NCBI RefSeq assembly: GCF_900590755.1
Contig: NZ_UUOC01000053.1
Span: 434,001-498,000, forward strand
Direction: 5' to 3'
Length of the DNA: 64,000 nt
Source: Pseudomonas viridiflava
Lineage (GTDB): Bacteria; Pseudomonadota; Gammaproteobacteria; Pseudomonadales; Pseudomonadaceae
The position numbers and the translations under genes are program-made. Shown here piece after piece: positions 51,785 through 61,276 of the stretch. Under the pieces are notes generated by a model that saw nothing but the letters and a program-made list of their open reading frames with translations, searched no databases and was not told the DNA's origin. Position 1 is the first letter of the stretch; each line of letters starts with the position of its first letter.

Positions 51785-54700
51785 AAGGCCGTGGATCGGT
51801 CTCGGCCTGGTGCGTTGATCATCCGGTCGCCACGTTACTGCTGACCTTCGCCATGGTTTTGCTGGGCGCTATCGCCTTCCCGCGCTTACCCGTCGCACCC
51901 TTGCCCGAAGCCGAATTCCCGACGATTCAGGTGACCGCGCAACTGCCCGGCGCCAGTCCGGAAACCATGGCGTCATCGGTGGCCACACCGTTGGAGGTGC
52001 AATTCAGCGCCATCCCCGGCATGACGCAGATGACGTCCAGCAGTGCGCTGGGTTCGACCAACCTGACCCTGCAATTCACCCTCAACAAAAGCATCGACAC
52101 CGCCGCGCAGGAAGTTCAGGCCGCGATCAACACCGCAGCCGGTCGCCTGCCCGCCGACATGCCGAACCTGCCCACCTGGCGCAAGGTCAACCCGGCGGAC
52201 AGCCCGGTGCTGATCCTCAGCGTCAGCTCCAACCTGATGCCCGCGACCGAACTCAGTGATGTCACCGAATCCCTGCTGGCGCGACAGTTAAGCCAGATCG
52301 ATGGCGTGGGTCAGGTGTTTATTACCGGCCAGCAACGGCCGGCGATTCGCGTCCAGGCGGCGCCGGAGAAACTCGCCGCGCTGGGGCTGACCCTCGCCGA
52401 CATCCGCGTCGCCGTACAGCAAACCAGCCTCAACCTCGCCAAAGGCGCGTTGTACGGCAAGGACAGCGTTTCCACCCTCGCCTCCAACGATCAATTGTTC
52501 CGTCCGCAGGATTACGCGCAGCTGATTGTTTCCTACAAGAATGGCGCCCCGGTGCACCTCAAGGATGTGGCGCGGGTGATCAACGGTTCGGAGAACGCCT
52601 ACGTGCGGGCCTGGTCCGGTGATCAGCAAGGCGTCAACGTCACGATTTTCCGCCAGCCCGGCGCGAACATCGTCGAAACCGTGGACCGTATTCAAAGCCA
52701 GTTGCCACGCCTGCTGGAAATGCTCCCGGCGTCGGTGGAAGTCTCGGTACTCAACGATCGCACCCGAACCATTCGCGCGTCGCTGCACGAAGTGGAAATT
52801 ACGTTGGTGATCGCCATTCTGCTGGTGGTCGCGGTGATGGCGCTGTTCCTGCGCCAGCTGTCGGCAACCCTGATTGTCAGCGCCGTGCTGGGGGTCTCGC
52901 TGGTTGCCAGTTTCGCGATGATGTATGTGTTCGGGTTCAGCCTCAACAACCTGACGCTGGTGGCGATTGTGGTGGCCGTCGGCTTTGTGGTGGATGACGC
53001 CATTGTGGTGGTGGAGAACATTCACCGACACCTTGAAGCCGGTGACGGGATGCGCGAAGCGGCGATCAAGGGCTCAGGAGAAATTGGCTTCACCGTGGTT
53101 TCCATCAGCTTCTCGCTGGTAGCAGCGTTCATTCCCTTGCTGTTCATGGGCGGCGTGGTCGGACGGCTGTTCAAGGAGTTCGCCCTCACTGCGACAGCGA
53201 CCATTCTGATTTCCGTGGTGGTGTCTTTGACCCTGGCGCCGACATTGGCCGCCTTGTTCATGCGCGCCCCTAAACACGACCCTCACGCCACACCGGGCTT
53301 CAGCGAACGGCTATTGGCGCTCTATGAGCGTGGCCTGAACAAGGCATTGGCCCATCAGCGGATAATGCTCAGTATCTTCGGGCTGACTCTGGTGCTGGCT
53401 GGCGTCGGTTATGTGCTGATCCCGAAAGGTTTCTTCCCGGTCCAAGACACTGCTTTTGCTCTGGGCACCAGCGAAGCGGCGGCGGACATTTCCTATCCGG
53501 ACATGGTAGAAAAACACCTGCAATTGGCCAAGATCGTCGGCGCGGACCCTGCGGTGCAGGCGTTCTCCCATTCGGTGGGTGTCAGCGGCAGTAACCAGAC
53601 CATCGCCAATGGCCGGTTCTGGATTTCCCTCAAACCCCGTGGTGAGCGCGACGTGTCGGTCAGCGAATTCATCGACCGCATTCGTCCCAAGCTGGCGAAG
53701 ATCCCCGGCATCGTTCTCTATTTGCGCGCAGGCCAGGACATCAACCTCAGCCCCGGCCCGAGTCGCAGCCAGTATCAATATGTACTGAAGAGCAACGACG
53801 GGCCGCTGCTCAATACCTGGACCCAGCGCCTGACGGAAAAACTGCGCGGTAACCCGGCGTTTCGTGACCTGTCCAACGACTTGCAACTGGGCGGCAGCGT
53901 CACCCATATCGAGATCGACCGCAGCGCCGCAGCGCGTTTCGGGCTGACTACCAACGATGTCGATCAGGCGCTTTATGACGCCTTCGGTCAGCGGCAGATC
54001 AGCGAATTTCAGACCGAGATCAACCAGTACAAAGTGATTCTGGAACTGGACGCCAAACAGCGTGGCAAGGCCGAGAGTCTGGCGTACTTCTACCTGCGCT
54101 CGCCGCTGACCAACGAGATGGTGCCGCTGTCGGCTCTGGCCAAAGTCGGCGCGCCGACCATGGGGCCGCTGTCCATCGCCCATGACGGTATGTTCCCGGC
54201 CGCGAATCTGTCGTTCAACCTGTCGCCGGGTGTGGCGCTGGGGGATGCGGTGCGCATGCTCGATCAGGCCAAGAATGAAATCGGCATGCCGGCTTCGATC
54301 ATCGGCAACTTCCAGGGCGCGGCCCAGGCATTCCAGAGTTCGCTGGCCAATCAGCCGTGGTTGATCCTGGCTGCACTGGTGGCGGTGTATATCATCCTCG
54401 GCGTGCTGTATGAGAGCTTCGTCCATCCGCTGACGATCATTTCGACATTGCCATCGGCGGGTATCGGCGCCCTTCTGTTGCTGTGGCTGATGGGCCAGGA
54501 TTTCTCGATCATGGCGTTGATCGGTGTGGTGCTGTTGATCGGGATCGTCAAGAAGAACGGTATCCTGCTGGTGGACTTCGCCCTCGAAGCCCAACGCGAA
54601 CGCGGCATGAGCCCGCTGGAAGCGATCCACGAAGCCTGCCTGACGCGCTTCCGGCCAATCATCATGACTACGCTGGCGGCATTGCTCGGCGCACTGCCAC

Positions 54701-54882
54701 TGATGCTCGGCTATGGCGTCGGCGCAGAGTTGCGTCAACCGCTGGGCATCGCCGTCGTCGGCGGTTTGCTGGTCAGCCAGATGCTGACGCTGTTCACCAC
54801 GCCGGTGATCTACTTGCAGCTGGAGCGGTTGTTTCATAAGCCTAAGCACGAGCCCGAGCCGGTATTGGCGATATCCAAATGA
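51781..54882 (+). CDS. RND efflux pump (MdtB/MdtC-like)
   Basis: The 1033-residue transporter has 12 helices, the proton-relay Asp pair in GFVVDDAIVVVENIHRHLE, and the family opening VDHPVATLLLTFAMVLLGAIAFPRLPVAPLPE, which is nearer to MdtB, MdtC and related pumps than to MexB. It is followed by a two-component system 165 bases on, which may regulate it. The substrate is unknown. Confidence 0.88.
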   Translation: MKGRGSVSAWCVDHPVATLLLTFAMVLLGAIAFPRLPVAPLPEAEFPTIQVTAQLPGASPETMASSVATPLEVQFSAIPGMTQMTSSSALGSTNLTLQFTLNKSIDTAAQEVQAAINTAAGRLPADMPNLPTWRKVNPADSPVLILSVSSNLMPATELSDVTESLLARQLSQIDGVGQVFITGQQRPAIRVQAAPEKLAALGLTLADIRVAVQQTSLNLAKGALYGKDSVSTLASNDQLFRPQDYAQLIVSYKNGAPVHLKDVARVINGSENAYVRAWSGDQQGVNVTIFRQPGANIVETVDRIQSQLPRLLEMLPASVEVSVLNDRTRTIRASLHEVEITLVIAILLVVAVMALFLRQLSATLIVSAVLGVSLVASFAMMYVFGFSLNNLTLVAIVVAVGFVVDDAIVVVENIHRHLEAGDGMREAAIKGSGEIGFTVVSISFSLVAAFIPLLFMGGVVGRLFKEFALTATATILISVVVSLTLAPTLAALFMRAPKHDPHATPGFSERLLALYERGLNKALAHQRIMLSIFGLTLVLAGVGYVLIPKGFFPVQDTAFALGTSEAAADISYPDMVEKHLQLAKIVGADPAVQAFSHSVGVSGSNQTIANGRFWISLKPRGERDVSVSEFIDRIRPKLAKIPGIVLYLRAGQDINLSPGPSRSQYQYVLKSNDGPLLNTWTQRLTEKLRGNPAFRDLSNDLQLGGSVTHIEIDRSAAARFGLTTNDVDQALYDAFGQRQISEFQTEINQYKVILELDAKQRGKAESLAYFYLRSPLTNEMVPLSALAKVGAPTMGPLSIAHDGMFPAANLSFNLSPGVALGDAVRMLDQAKNEIGMPASIIGNFQGAAQAFQSSLANQPWLILAALVAVYIILGVLYESFVHPLTIISTLPSAGIGALLLLWLMGQDFSIMALIGVVLLIGIVKKNGILLVDFALEAQRERGMSPLEAIHEACLTRFRPIIMTTLAALLGALPLMLGYGVGAELRQPLGIAVVGGLLVSQMLTLFTTPVIYLQLERLFHKPKHEPEPVLAISK

Positions 54883-54906
54883 TTTTTACGGCAATGGACG
54901 AACCTT

Positions 54907-54996
54907 GTGGGACCGGCTTTAGCCGGGAAAACGGTATTCCTGACGATAAAAATTTGGCGGATCTACCGACCTCTTCCCGGCTAAAGCCGGTCCCAC
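54907..54996. repeat. REPIN (GTGGGACCGGCTTTAGCCGG family)
   Basis: Inverted doublet between the RND pump and the response regulator genes. Confidence 0.92.
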
Positions 54997-55047
54997 AAGA
55001 CTGCATTCCAATTAAAGAATTATGTTGTGCCTATCGAGATTCACCCC

Positions 55048-55731
55048 ATGCGCGTCCTGATTATTGAAGACGAAGAAAAAACCGCGGACTACCTGCATCG
55101 CGGTCTCACCGAGCAGGGTTATACCGTCGACGTTGCCCGCGACGGTATCGAGGGCTTGCACCTGGCGCTGGAAGCCGACTACGCGGTGATCATTCTCGAT
55201 GTGATGCTGCCCGGCCTGGACGGCTTCGGCGTGCTGCGCACGTTGCGGGCACGCAAGCAGACGCCGGTGATCATGCTCACTGCCCGCGAACAGGTAGACG
55301 ACCGGATTCGCGGCCTGCGCGAAGGGGCCGATGATTATCTGGGCAAGCCGTTTTCCTTTCTGGAACTGGTGGCTCGCCTGCAAGCCCTGACCCGCCGCAC
55401 CAGCAGTCATGAACCGGTGCAGGTGAGCATTGCCGACCTGTGGATCGACCTGATCAGCCGCAAAGCTACCCGCGGCGGCCTGCGTCTGGACCTGACCGCC
55501 AAAGAATTCTCGCTGCTCAGCGTTCTGGCCCGACGCCAAGGGGAAATCCTGTCCAAGACGTCCATCGCCGAGCTGGTCTGGGACATTAATTTCGACAGCG
55601 ACGCCAACGTCGTCGAGGTCGCGATCAAGCGCTTGCGCGCCAAGCTGGACGGCCCTTTCGAGCAGAAACTGCTGCACACCATTCGCGGCATGGGCTACGT
55701 CCTGGAAAGCCGTGATGGAGAGCCGCAGTGA
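55048..55731 (+). CDS. OmpR-family response regulator of the heavy-metal (CusR/CopR/IrlR) type
   Basis: The 227-residue regulator has a receiver domain (MRVLIIEDEEKTADYL, phosphoacceptor in VIILDVMLPGLDGFG, GKPFSFLEL) and a winged helix with the family sequence LDLTAKEFSLLSVLARRQGEILSKT. This is close to CopR, CusR and IrlR. ATG 55048 is chosen; a GTG at 55027 would add seven residues. It overlaps its kinase gene by four bases. Confidence 0.9.
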   Translation: MRVLIIEDEEKTADYLHRGLTEQGYTVDVARDGIEGLHLALEADYAVIILDVMLPGLDGFGVLRTLRARKQTPVIMLTAREQVDDRIRGLREGADDYLGKPFSFLELVARLQALTRRTSSHEPVQVSIADLWIDLISRKATRGGLRLDLTAKEFSLLSVLARRQGEILSKTSIAELVWDINFDSDANVVEVAIKRLRAKLDGPFEQKLLHTIRGMGYVLESRDGEPQ

Positions 55732-57092
55732 AAAGTGACTCCATCGCGCTGCGCTTGAGCGGCCTGTTCGCGCTGGTGGCGTTGCTGGTCTTCACGCTGA
55801 TTGGCTGGGCGCTTTATCTGCAGGTCGACAAGAGTATGGCGCTGCTGCCCGAGGCTGAGGCCGACGCGCGCTACAGCGTGCTGGAGTCAGCGGTCAACCG
55901 GCACAGCGACCCAGAACACTGGGGCCGGATCAAAACCAAGCTTCGATTGCTTAGCGAAGAAGACAAGCGTCTGCGCTTTTGGGTGGTCAGCGATAACCCG
56001 GTGTATGAGTTCGGCGAACCTGACGATGAAATTCGCCGTTTTGCCAACGGCCCGCTGGGCATGCGCAGCCTGCAGCTTGCCGGGCATGAATACCCGTTCA
56101 AAGTGCTGGTCAGCCGTTTTGAGGCCAAAGAAGAGCGCCCGCCTCTGCGCTTTCTGATCGCCATCGATACCGAGACGTTCTGGCACACCCAGCATTCGCT
56201 GATGATCGCGCTGATCAGCCTGGCTGGGGTGGGCATCCTGCTCGCTTCGGCACTCGGTTACTGGGTGGCGCGTATCGGCTTGCGACCGCTGGCCAGCCTG
56301 TCGCTTGAGGCGCGCAAGCTCACGCCGCCCAGGCTGACCGGGCGCTTGCAACTAACGCCATTGCCGCCCGAGTTGAACCAGGTCGTCACCTCGTTCAACG
56401 AAACCCTGGAACGTGTCGAGCAAGCGTATTCGCGGCTGGAGTCCTTCAATGCGGACGTGGCCCACGAACTGCGCTCGCCGCTGACCAACCTGATCGGCCA
56501 GACTCAGGTGGCCCTGACCCGAGGGCGCTCGGCTGAGCACTACTTTGAAGTGCTGCAATCGAACCTGGAAGAACTGGAGCGGCTGCGTTCGATCATCAAC
56601 GACATGCTGTTTCTGGCCAGTGCCGACCAGGGCAGCAAGGCCACTGAACTGACCAGCGTATCCCTGGCCCAGGAAGTAGCGACGACTCTGGATTATCTGG
56701 ATTTCATCCTTGAGGATGCGCAAGTACAGGTGCTGGTCAACGGCGATGCCAGCGCGCCGATTGACAAGCCGCACCTGCGCCGAGCGCTGATCAACCTGCT
56801 GCACAATGCGGCGCAACACACCGAACCGGGGCAGACGATCCAGGTAGATATCGTCACTGGCAGCGAAGAAGTCAGCATCAGCGTCGCCAACCCCGGAACG
56901 CAGATCGCCAGCGAACATCTGCCCCGCCTGTTCGAACGCTTCTACCGCGTGGATGCCTCTCGCACCAACAGCGGCGCCAATCATGGCCTGGGCCTGGCCA
57001 TCGTCAAAGCCATCGCATTGATGCATGGTGGCACGGTATTTGTACGTAGCCAGCAGGGTGTGAATACCTTCGGGATCAGGTTGCCGTTGTGA
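55728..57092 (+). CDS. Sensor histidine kinase of the heavy-metal (CusS/IrlS) type
   Basis: The 454-residue kinase starts at a GTG overlapping the regulator stop (GTGA). It has two membrane helices (about residues 12-32 and 155-180) flanking a periplasmic sensor, a HAMP segment, the H box ADVAHELRSPLTNLIGQTQVAL, and an ATPase domain (INLLHNAAQHTEPG, ANPGTQIASEHLPRLFERFYRVD, GLGLAIVKAI). The signal may be a metal or a compound exported by the RND pump upstream, but I cannot tell. Confidence 0.9.
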   Translation: MKSDSIALRLSGLFALVALLVFTLIGWALYLQVDKSMALLPEAEADARYSVLESAVNRHSDPEHWGRIKTKLRLLSEEDKRLRFWVVSDNPVYEFGEPDDEIRRFANGPLGMRSLQLAGHEYPFKVLVSRFEAKEERPPLRFLIAIDTETFWHTQHSLMIALISLAGVGILLASALGYWVARIGLRPLASLSLEARKLTPPRLTGRLQLTPLPPELNQVVTSFNETLERVEQAYSRLESFNADVAHELRSPLTNLIGQTQVALTRGRSAEHYFEVLQSNLEELERLRSIINDMLFLASADQGSKATELTSVSLAQEVATTLDYLDFILEDAQVQVLVNGDASAPIDKPHLRRALINLLHNAAQHTEPGQTIQVDIVTGSEEVSISVANPGTQIASEHLPRLFERFYRVDASRTNSGANHGLGLAIVKAIALMHGGTVFVRSQQGVNTFGIRLPL

Positions 57093-57111
57093 GAGGTCAT
57101 GAATCGCTTTA

Positions 57112-57200
57112 GTGGGACCGGCTTTAGCCGGGAAGAGGCCGGTACATCCACCACATTTGTATCGGCTGAAAATCGCTTTCCCGGCTAAAGCCGGTCCCAC
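57112..57200. repeat. REPIN (GTGGGACCGGCTTTAGCCGG family)
   Basis: Inverted doublet 20 bases after the kinase stop. Confidence 0.92.
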
Positions 57201-57356
57201 GCTGCCACATCCCATCCGCACACACCTGTTTCGGCTCGCCCAGGATCAGGTTATAAATGCCCAAGGCGTGCCGAGTGCAGCATCGCTAAAAATATAAAGT
57301 GCTTCAGAAACAACACCTTAAGGAAAGCCCATCATTTTTAGAGCCCATTCAGCGCG

Positions 57357-58841
57357 ATGATTTATAAGTCATCCAGGCCAGCCGCTCCCAGAAACTGGAC
57401 TCAACCGGAAATTATTCTGGTGTGCGGCAGTACCGCTGCAATGCTGGTGATTGTGCTCATCGTTGTGTTTCTGTTGATCAAAGAGCGCCAGGATGCCAAT
57501 GAGGCCGCTGCACGTGCGGCGGCCAATATCGTGCACCTGATCGACGCCGACGTGCTGCGTAACGCCGAACTTTATGACACCTCACTGCAAGGCATGATCA
57601 GCGCCTGGGCTCGGCCCGATCTGCAACTCATCCCCGCAGAATTACGCCATATGGTGTTATTCGACCGATCCACGGCGGCCTCCTACAAAGGTGATCTGCT
57701 GTTGCTGGACAAGAACGGCGACATACTTGCCGATTCAACCTCGGTGATTCCTCGCCCCTACAACCTGGGAGACCGACCGCATTTTCAGGATCACAAGCAA
57801 GACCCATCGCTGGAAATGAAAGTCGGCGGTCCGTTCATGGCCCATTGGGGTTTCAAGGACTGGTGCATCAGTTTCAGCCGCAGGATTGCTGCCGAAGACG
57901 GCTCCTTCGCAGGTGTGGCCAGCGCGGCCATGCGTCTTGTGTACTTCAAGCAACTGTTTCGAACCCTCGACATCGGCCCGAACAGCAACGTCACGCTGCT
58001 CAACAGCAACGCCATCCTGCTCGCCCGGCACCCGGATGTTGTCGGCGCGGACATCGGCAAGAGTTTTATCAACAGCCCCAACTTTCGCCGGATAGTCGAA
58101 GGCGGCACCGGCAGTTTTACGGCCAGATCCAGCATCGATGGCATTGAGCGCCTTTACACGTTTTCCCACGTTGGCAACCTGCCACTGATCGTGGTGGTAG
58201 GCCAATCAGTGCAGGAGGTGTATGCGGTGTGGCAGCGCAGCGCTTGGCTGGTCGGCAGTGCCACGGGCCTGTTATGCCTGGGAATCGTGTGGCTTACGTT
58301 GCTGTTGCGTCGCGAACTCTCGCTACGTCAGCTAGCGGAAAACGAACTCAAGCAAAGAGCCTCCACCGATGCCATGACCGGCCTGGCGAACCGCCGCAAG
58401 CTGGACGAGGTCATGAATGTCGAATGGAACCGTGCCATGCGCGCTGGCAAACCCTTGTCGTTGCTGGTGATTGATGTCGATTCGTTCAAGGCCTTCAATG
58501 ATCGCCACGGGCACCACGGCGGCGATGAAGCGCTACGCAACGTCGCCAGCACCATTGCGGAGAACATCCGGCGCCCTGCCGACTTCGTTGCGCGCTATGG
58601 CGGCGAAGAGTTTGTCGTGGTGCTACCGGAAACCGACCTCGATGGCGCCAGGGCGGTGGCCGAGCAAGTCAGAGCTGCAGTGCAGGCATTGCCGCTGTTC
58701 TCCACTGACACCGAACCGCTGACCGTCAGCATCGGCATCGCCACGGGCAGAGCGCAAGCGAACGTGGACGATTTGTTCAAGGCCGCAGACTTGGCGCTGT
58801 ATGCCGCGAAGAAGAATGGTCGCAACCGGGTGGAAAGCTGA
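57357..58841 (+). CDS. Membrane diguanylate cyclase with a periplasmic Cache domain
   Basis: The 494-residue protein has a helix at residues 20-42, a double-Cache sensor in the periplasm (about 45-290), a second helix near 295-320 and a C-terminal GGDEF domain with the intact motif ARYGGEEFVVV. The product-inhibition site RxxD (RPAD) lies five residues before it. It should synthesise c-di-GMP, opposing BifA encoded earlier in the window. ATG 57357 has only a weak Shine-Dalgarno match. The ligand is unknown. Confidence 0.89.
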   Translation: MIYKSSRPAAPRNWTQPEIILVCGSTAAMLVIVLIVVFLLIKERQDANEAAARAAANIVHLIDADVLRNAELYDTSLQGMISAWARPDLQLIPAELRHMVLFDRSTAASYKGDLLLLDKNGDILADSTSVIPRPYNLGDRPHFQDHKQDPSLEMKVGGPFMAHWGFKDWCISFSRRIAAEDGSFAGVASAAMRLVYFKQLFRTLDIGPNSNVTLLNSNAILLARHPDVVGADIGKSFINSPNFRRIVEGGTGSFTARSSIDGIERLYTFSHVGNLPLIVVVGQSVQEVYAVWQRSAWLVGSATGLLCLGIVWLTLLLRRELSLRQLAENELKQRASTDAMTGLANRRKLDEVMNVEWNRAMRAGKPLSLLVIDVDSFKAFNDRHGHHGGDEALRNVASTIAENIRRPADFVARYGGEEFVVVLPETDLDGARAVAEQVRAAVQALPLFSTDTEPLTVSIGIATGRAQANVDDLFKAADLALYAAKKNGRNRVES

Positions 58842-58851
58842 TTTGAAGACG

Positions 58852-58883
58852 AAAAAAAACGCCAGACTGGCTGGCGTTTTTTT
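58852..58883. terminator. Bidirectional terminator
   Basis: Arms AACGCCAG / CTGGCGTT flanked by eight A and seven T residues, between the convergent cyclase and DUF2383 genes. Confidence 0.93.
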
Positions 58884-58894
58884 CTGCTACGGAA

Positions 58895-59374
58895 TTACGA
58901 AGCTTGCTTTTCAGCGCGGGCTGCGTCACGCAAGGTTTTCACCTTGTCGTGATTCTTCTGCACGCCATCCAGCTGCTTGTCGATCAACGAAGTGACAGTA
59001 GCAGGCAGGTTTTTCTCGACCGCCTTCTGACGAGCTTCTTTGTAAGCCTTCAGGGCTACGTCTTCGCCGCGCTCAACTTCGTTAAGCACAGCAACGTCGT
59101 CTTTGCCGGTCAGGGTCGACTTCAGGTCAACCCATGCACGGTGCAGAGTGCCCGATACGCTGGAAGACGTTTCTGGATCGCCGCCCAGTGCGCGGACTTC
59201 AGCTTGAAGCTCACGAACAGCGGTCGCGATCTCTGCCGAACGGCTCAGGAAGAACGCTTTTACGTCAGGGCGTTTGATATCTTCTGCGCTGGTCTGAAAA
59301 CCTTTCTCGCCATCTTTGCTGGTTTCGATCAGGTCGTTGAGGATGGAGATCGATTCTTTATTGATGTCAGTCAT
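58895..59374 (-). CDS. DUF2383 four-helix protein (PA2169 family)
   Basis: The 159-residue protein has the ferritin-like DUF2383 domain: LNDLIETSKDGEKGFQTSAED, then FFLSRSAEIATAVRELQAEV and VLNEVERGEDVALKAYKEA, with Glu, Asp and His positions as in four-helix bundles. Homologues are stress-induced in pseudomonads; no enzyme function is known. AAGGAA precedes the start. Confidence 0.87.
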   Translation of the reverse strand: MTDINKESISILNDLIETSKDGEKGFQTSAEDIKRPDVKAFFLSRSAEIATAVRELQAEVRALGGDPETSSSVSGTLHRAWVDLKSTLTGKDDVAVLNEVERGEDVALKAYKEARQKAVEKNLPATVTSLIDKQLDGVQKNHDKVKTLRDAARAEKQAS

Positions 59375-59595
59375 TTTCCAATTCCTTATTGGCAGGTTGA
59401 TACGAAAGTGTGTAGATGACTAGGTAATTGCAGACGCCGTGCCAGCTTTCAATTCAAATAATATTCCTTATAAATCAATAGGTTATATTTTAAGCAATAC
59501 AGACGCATCGTGATTTCTGCATGAACTGTCCTTTGGCCTGCATGCAGAATGCACGTATGGTGAAGCGGTTCAGAGAATAAGGTGATGTGCGCGAA

Positions 59596-59832
59596 ATGGA
59601 TCCGGAAAAACTTTTACTGCTGGTCACCCGCGAAATGCCTTTTGGTAAATACAAAGGCCGCCTGCTGGCTGACCTGCCCGGGCCGTACCTGAACTGGTTC
59701 GCCCGTGAAGGCTTCCCGAAAAGTGAGCTGGGCAGCCTGCTGGCGTTGATGCAGGAGATCGACCACAACGGCCTTTCGGAACTGCTGGATCCGCTGCGCA
59801 CGCGGCCGAGGCAGAAATTTAACGATAGATGA
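59596..59832 (+). CDS. DUF3820 small protein
   Basis: The 78-residue protein has the DUF3820 sequence MPFGKYKGRLLADLPGPYLNWFAREGFP, which resembles the putative quorum-sensing-regulated/exonuclease-associated family. Function is unknown. I use ATG 59596; a GTG at 59587 is possible. Confidence 0.8.
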   Translation: MDPEKLLLLVTREMPFGKYKGRLLADLPGPYLNWFAREGFPKSELGSLLALMQEIDHNGLSELLDPLRTRPRQKFNDR

Positions 59833-59851
59833 AACGCCTCTGCTGCCCCCC

Positions 59852-59940
59852 TGTGGGAGCGTGGCTTGCCCGCGATAAGGCTGGACGCGTTCGAAAGTGA
59901 ATCGTGTCCGGCCTCATCGCGGGCAAGCCACGCTCCCACA
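59852..59940. repeat. REPIN (TGTGGGAGCGTGGCTTGCCCGCG family)
   Basis: Perfect inverted arms TGTGGGAGCGTGGCTTGCCC and complement. It sits close to the next gene, whose ribosome-binding site follows about 40 bases later. Confidence 0.92.
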
Positions 59941-59991
59941 TAAAAAATCATTCCAGCCCAAGAGCCAGGGTTGTCTGAAATTGAGGATGCA

Positions 59992-61167
59992 ATGCTCGAG
60001 CAACAAGCAAAGGATGAGCTGTTCTGGCAACGCGTCGCGGCGCGTTATGACGTCGAGCCGGGGCCGATCAATCTGGAGAACGGTTACTTCGGACGCATGA
60101 CCCGGGAAGTGGTCGAAGACTATCGGCGCAACATCGATTACGTGAACCGCAGCAATTCGGTGTACGTGCGTCGCCAGTTCGATGCCCACGACAGCGGCAT
60201 GATTCACGCGCTGCTGGCCGAACTTGTTCAGGTCTGTGTCGAAGAAATCGCCATCACCCGCTGCGCCTCCGAGTCCTTGCAGTCGCTGATCCGCAATTAC
60301 AATCAGCTGCAACCGGGCGACCAGGTGCTGGTCAGCGATCTGGATTACCTCAGCGTACAAAGCGCCATGCGCTGGCTGGCGAAAAGCCGGGGTGTGGAGG
60401 TCATTGAAATCTCCCACACCCACCCCGCCACTTACGAAAGCCTGCTCAACAGCTACCAGCAAGCCTTCGAGCAGCACCCACGTCTGAAACTGATGGCGCT
60501 GACCCACGTTACCCACCGCACCGGTCTGGTGATGCCGGTCAAAGCAATCGCGACGCTCGCCAAAGCTCAAGGTATCGACGTTATCCTCGACGGCGCTCAT
60601 GCGCTGGGGCAACTGGATTTCAAGCTGGATGAGCTGGGCGTGGCCTTCGCTGGCTACAACTTGCAGAAGTGGATGGGCGCACCCTTGAGCCTGGGCTTTA
60701 TCTATGTGGCGCGGGACAGGATTGGGGCCATTGATCCGGATATGGGTGACACCCGCTATGCCAGCGATGACGTCCTGTCACTGGTGCCCTACGGCACGCC
60801 GAACATTCCGGCCTGGATGACCCTGCCCAAGGTTTTCGAAGAGCACCTGGCCATTGGCGGCGCGGCCAGCAAAGGCGCACGCCTGAACTACCTGCGCGAC
60901 CTGTGGGTCAAGCCGACCCGCGACCTTGAACATATCGAAATCCTGACCCCTGACGATCCACGCCTGTATTGCGGGATCACTGCGTTGCGCTTCAAGGGAA
61001 ACGTTGATCAGGAGCGGATGGTCGAGCGTTTGCTCAACGAGTACAACCTCTTCACCGTGGCCAGGGCTGGCTCCGCGTGCGGGCCATGTATCCGGATCAC
61101 GCCGGGGTTCACAACTCCAGCAGCAGATATGCAGGTGTTGGTGCGGGCGTTGCAGGAGTTGCGCTGA
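59992..61167 (+). CDS. Class V PLP-dependent aminotransferase-like enzyme (isopenicillin N epimerase-like)
   Basis: The 391-residue fold-type I PLP enzyme has DVILDGAHALGQLDFKLDEL, whose Asp binds the pyridine nitrogen, and GYNLQKWMGAPLSLGFIYV with the Schiff-base lysine. It resembles cysteine-desulfurase and isopenicillin N epimerase relatives. The start ATG 59992 has GAGG upstream; an upstream TTG at 59971 is possible. No biosynthetic partner is next to it, so the substrate is unknown. Confidence 0.83.
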   Translation: MLEQQAKDELFWQRVAARYDVEPGPINLENGYFGRMTREVVEDYRRNIDYVNRSNSVYVRRQFDAHDSGMIHALLAELVQVCVEEIAITRCASESLQSLIRNYNQLQPGDQVLVSDLDYLSVQSAMRWLAKSRGVEVIEISHTHPATYESLLNSYQQAFEQHPRLKLMALTHVTHRTGLVMPVKAIATLAKAQGIDVILDGAHALGQLDFKLDELGVAFAGYNLQKWMGAPLSLGFIYVARDRIGAIDPDMGDTRYASDDVLSLVPYGTPNIPAWMTLPKVFEEHLAIGGAASKGARLNYLRDLWVKPTRDLEHIEILTPDDPRLYCGITALRFKGNVDQERMVERLLNEYNLFTVARAGSACGPCIRITPGFTTPAADMQVLVRALQELR

Positions 61168-61176
61168 ACGATGATC

Positions 61177-61266
61177 TGTTGGAGCGAGGCTTGCCCGCGA
61201 ATCAGGCGCCGAGTTGTGTCTGACACACCTCGTTATCGTTCTTCGCGGGCAAGCCTCGCTCCAACA
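61177..61266. repeat. REPIN (TGTTGGAGCGAGGCTTGCCCGCG family)
   Basis: Inverted arms TGTTGGAGCGAGGCTTGCCC and complement between the convergent aminotransferase and eda genes. Related to the element at 59852. Confidence 0.9.
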
Positions 61267-61276
61267 GAAAGAAGTA

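Noticed and set aside
53311..54849. 512-codon frame antisense to the RND pump
   Set aside because: Very rich in Gln, His and Arg as expected from an antisense reading of a membrane protein gene.
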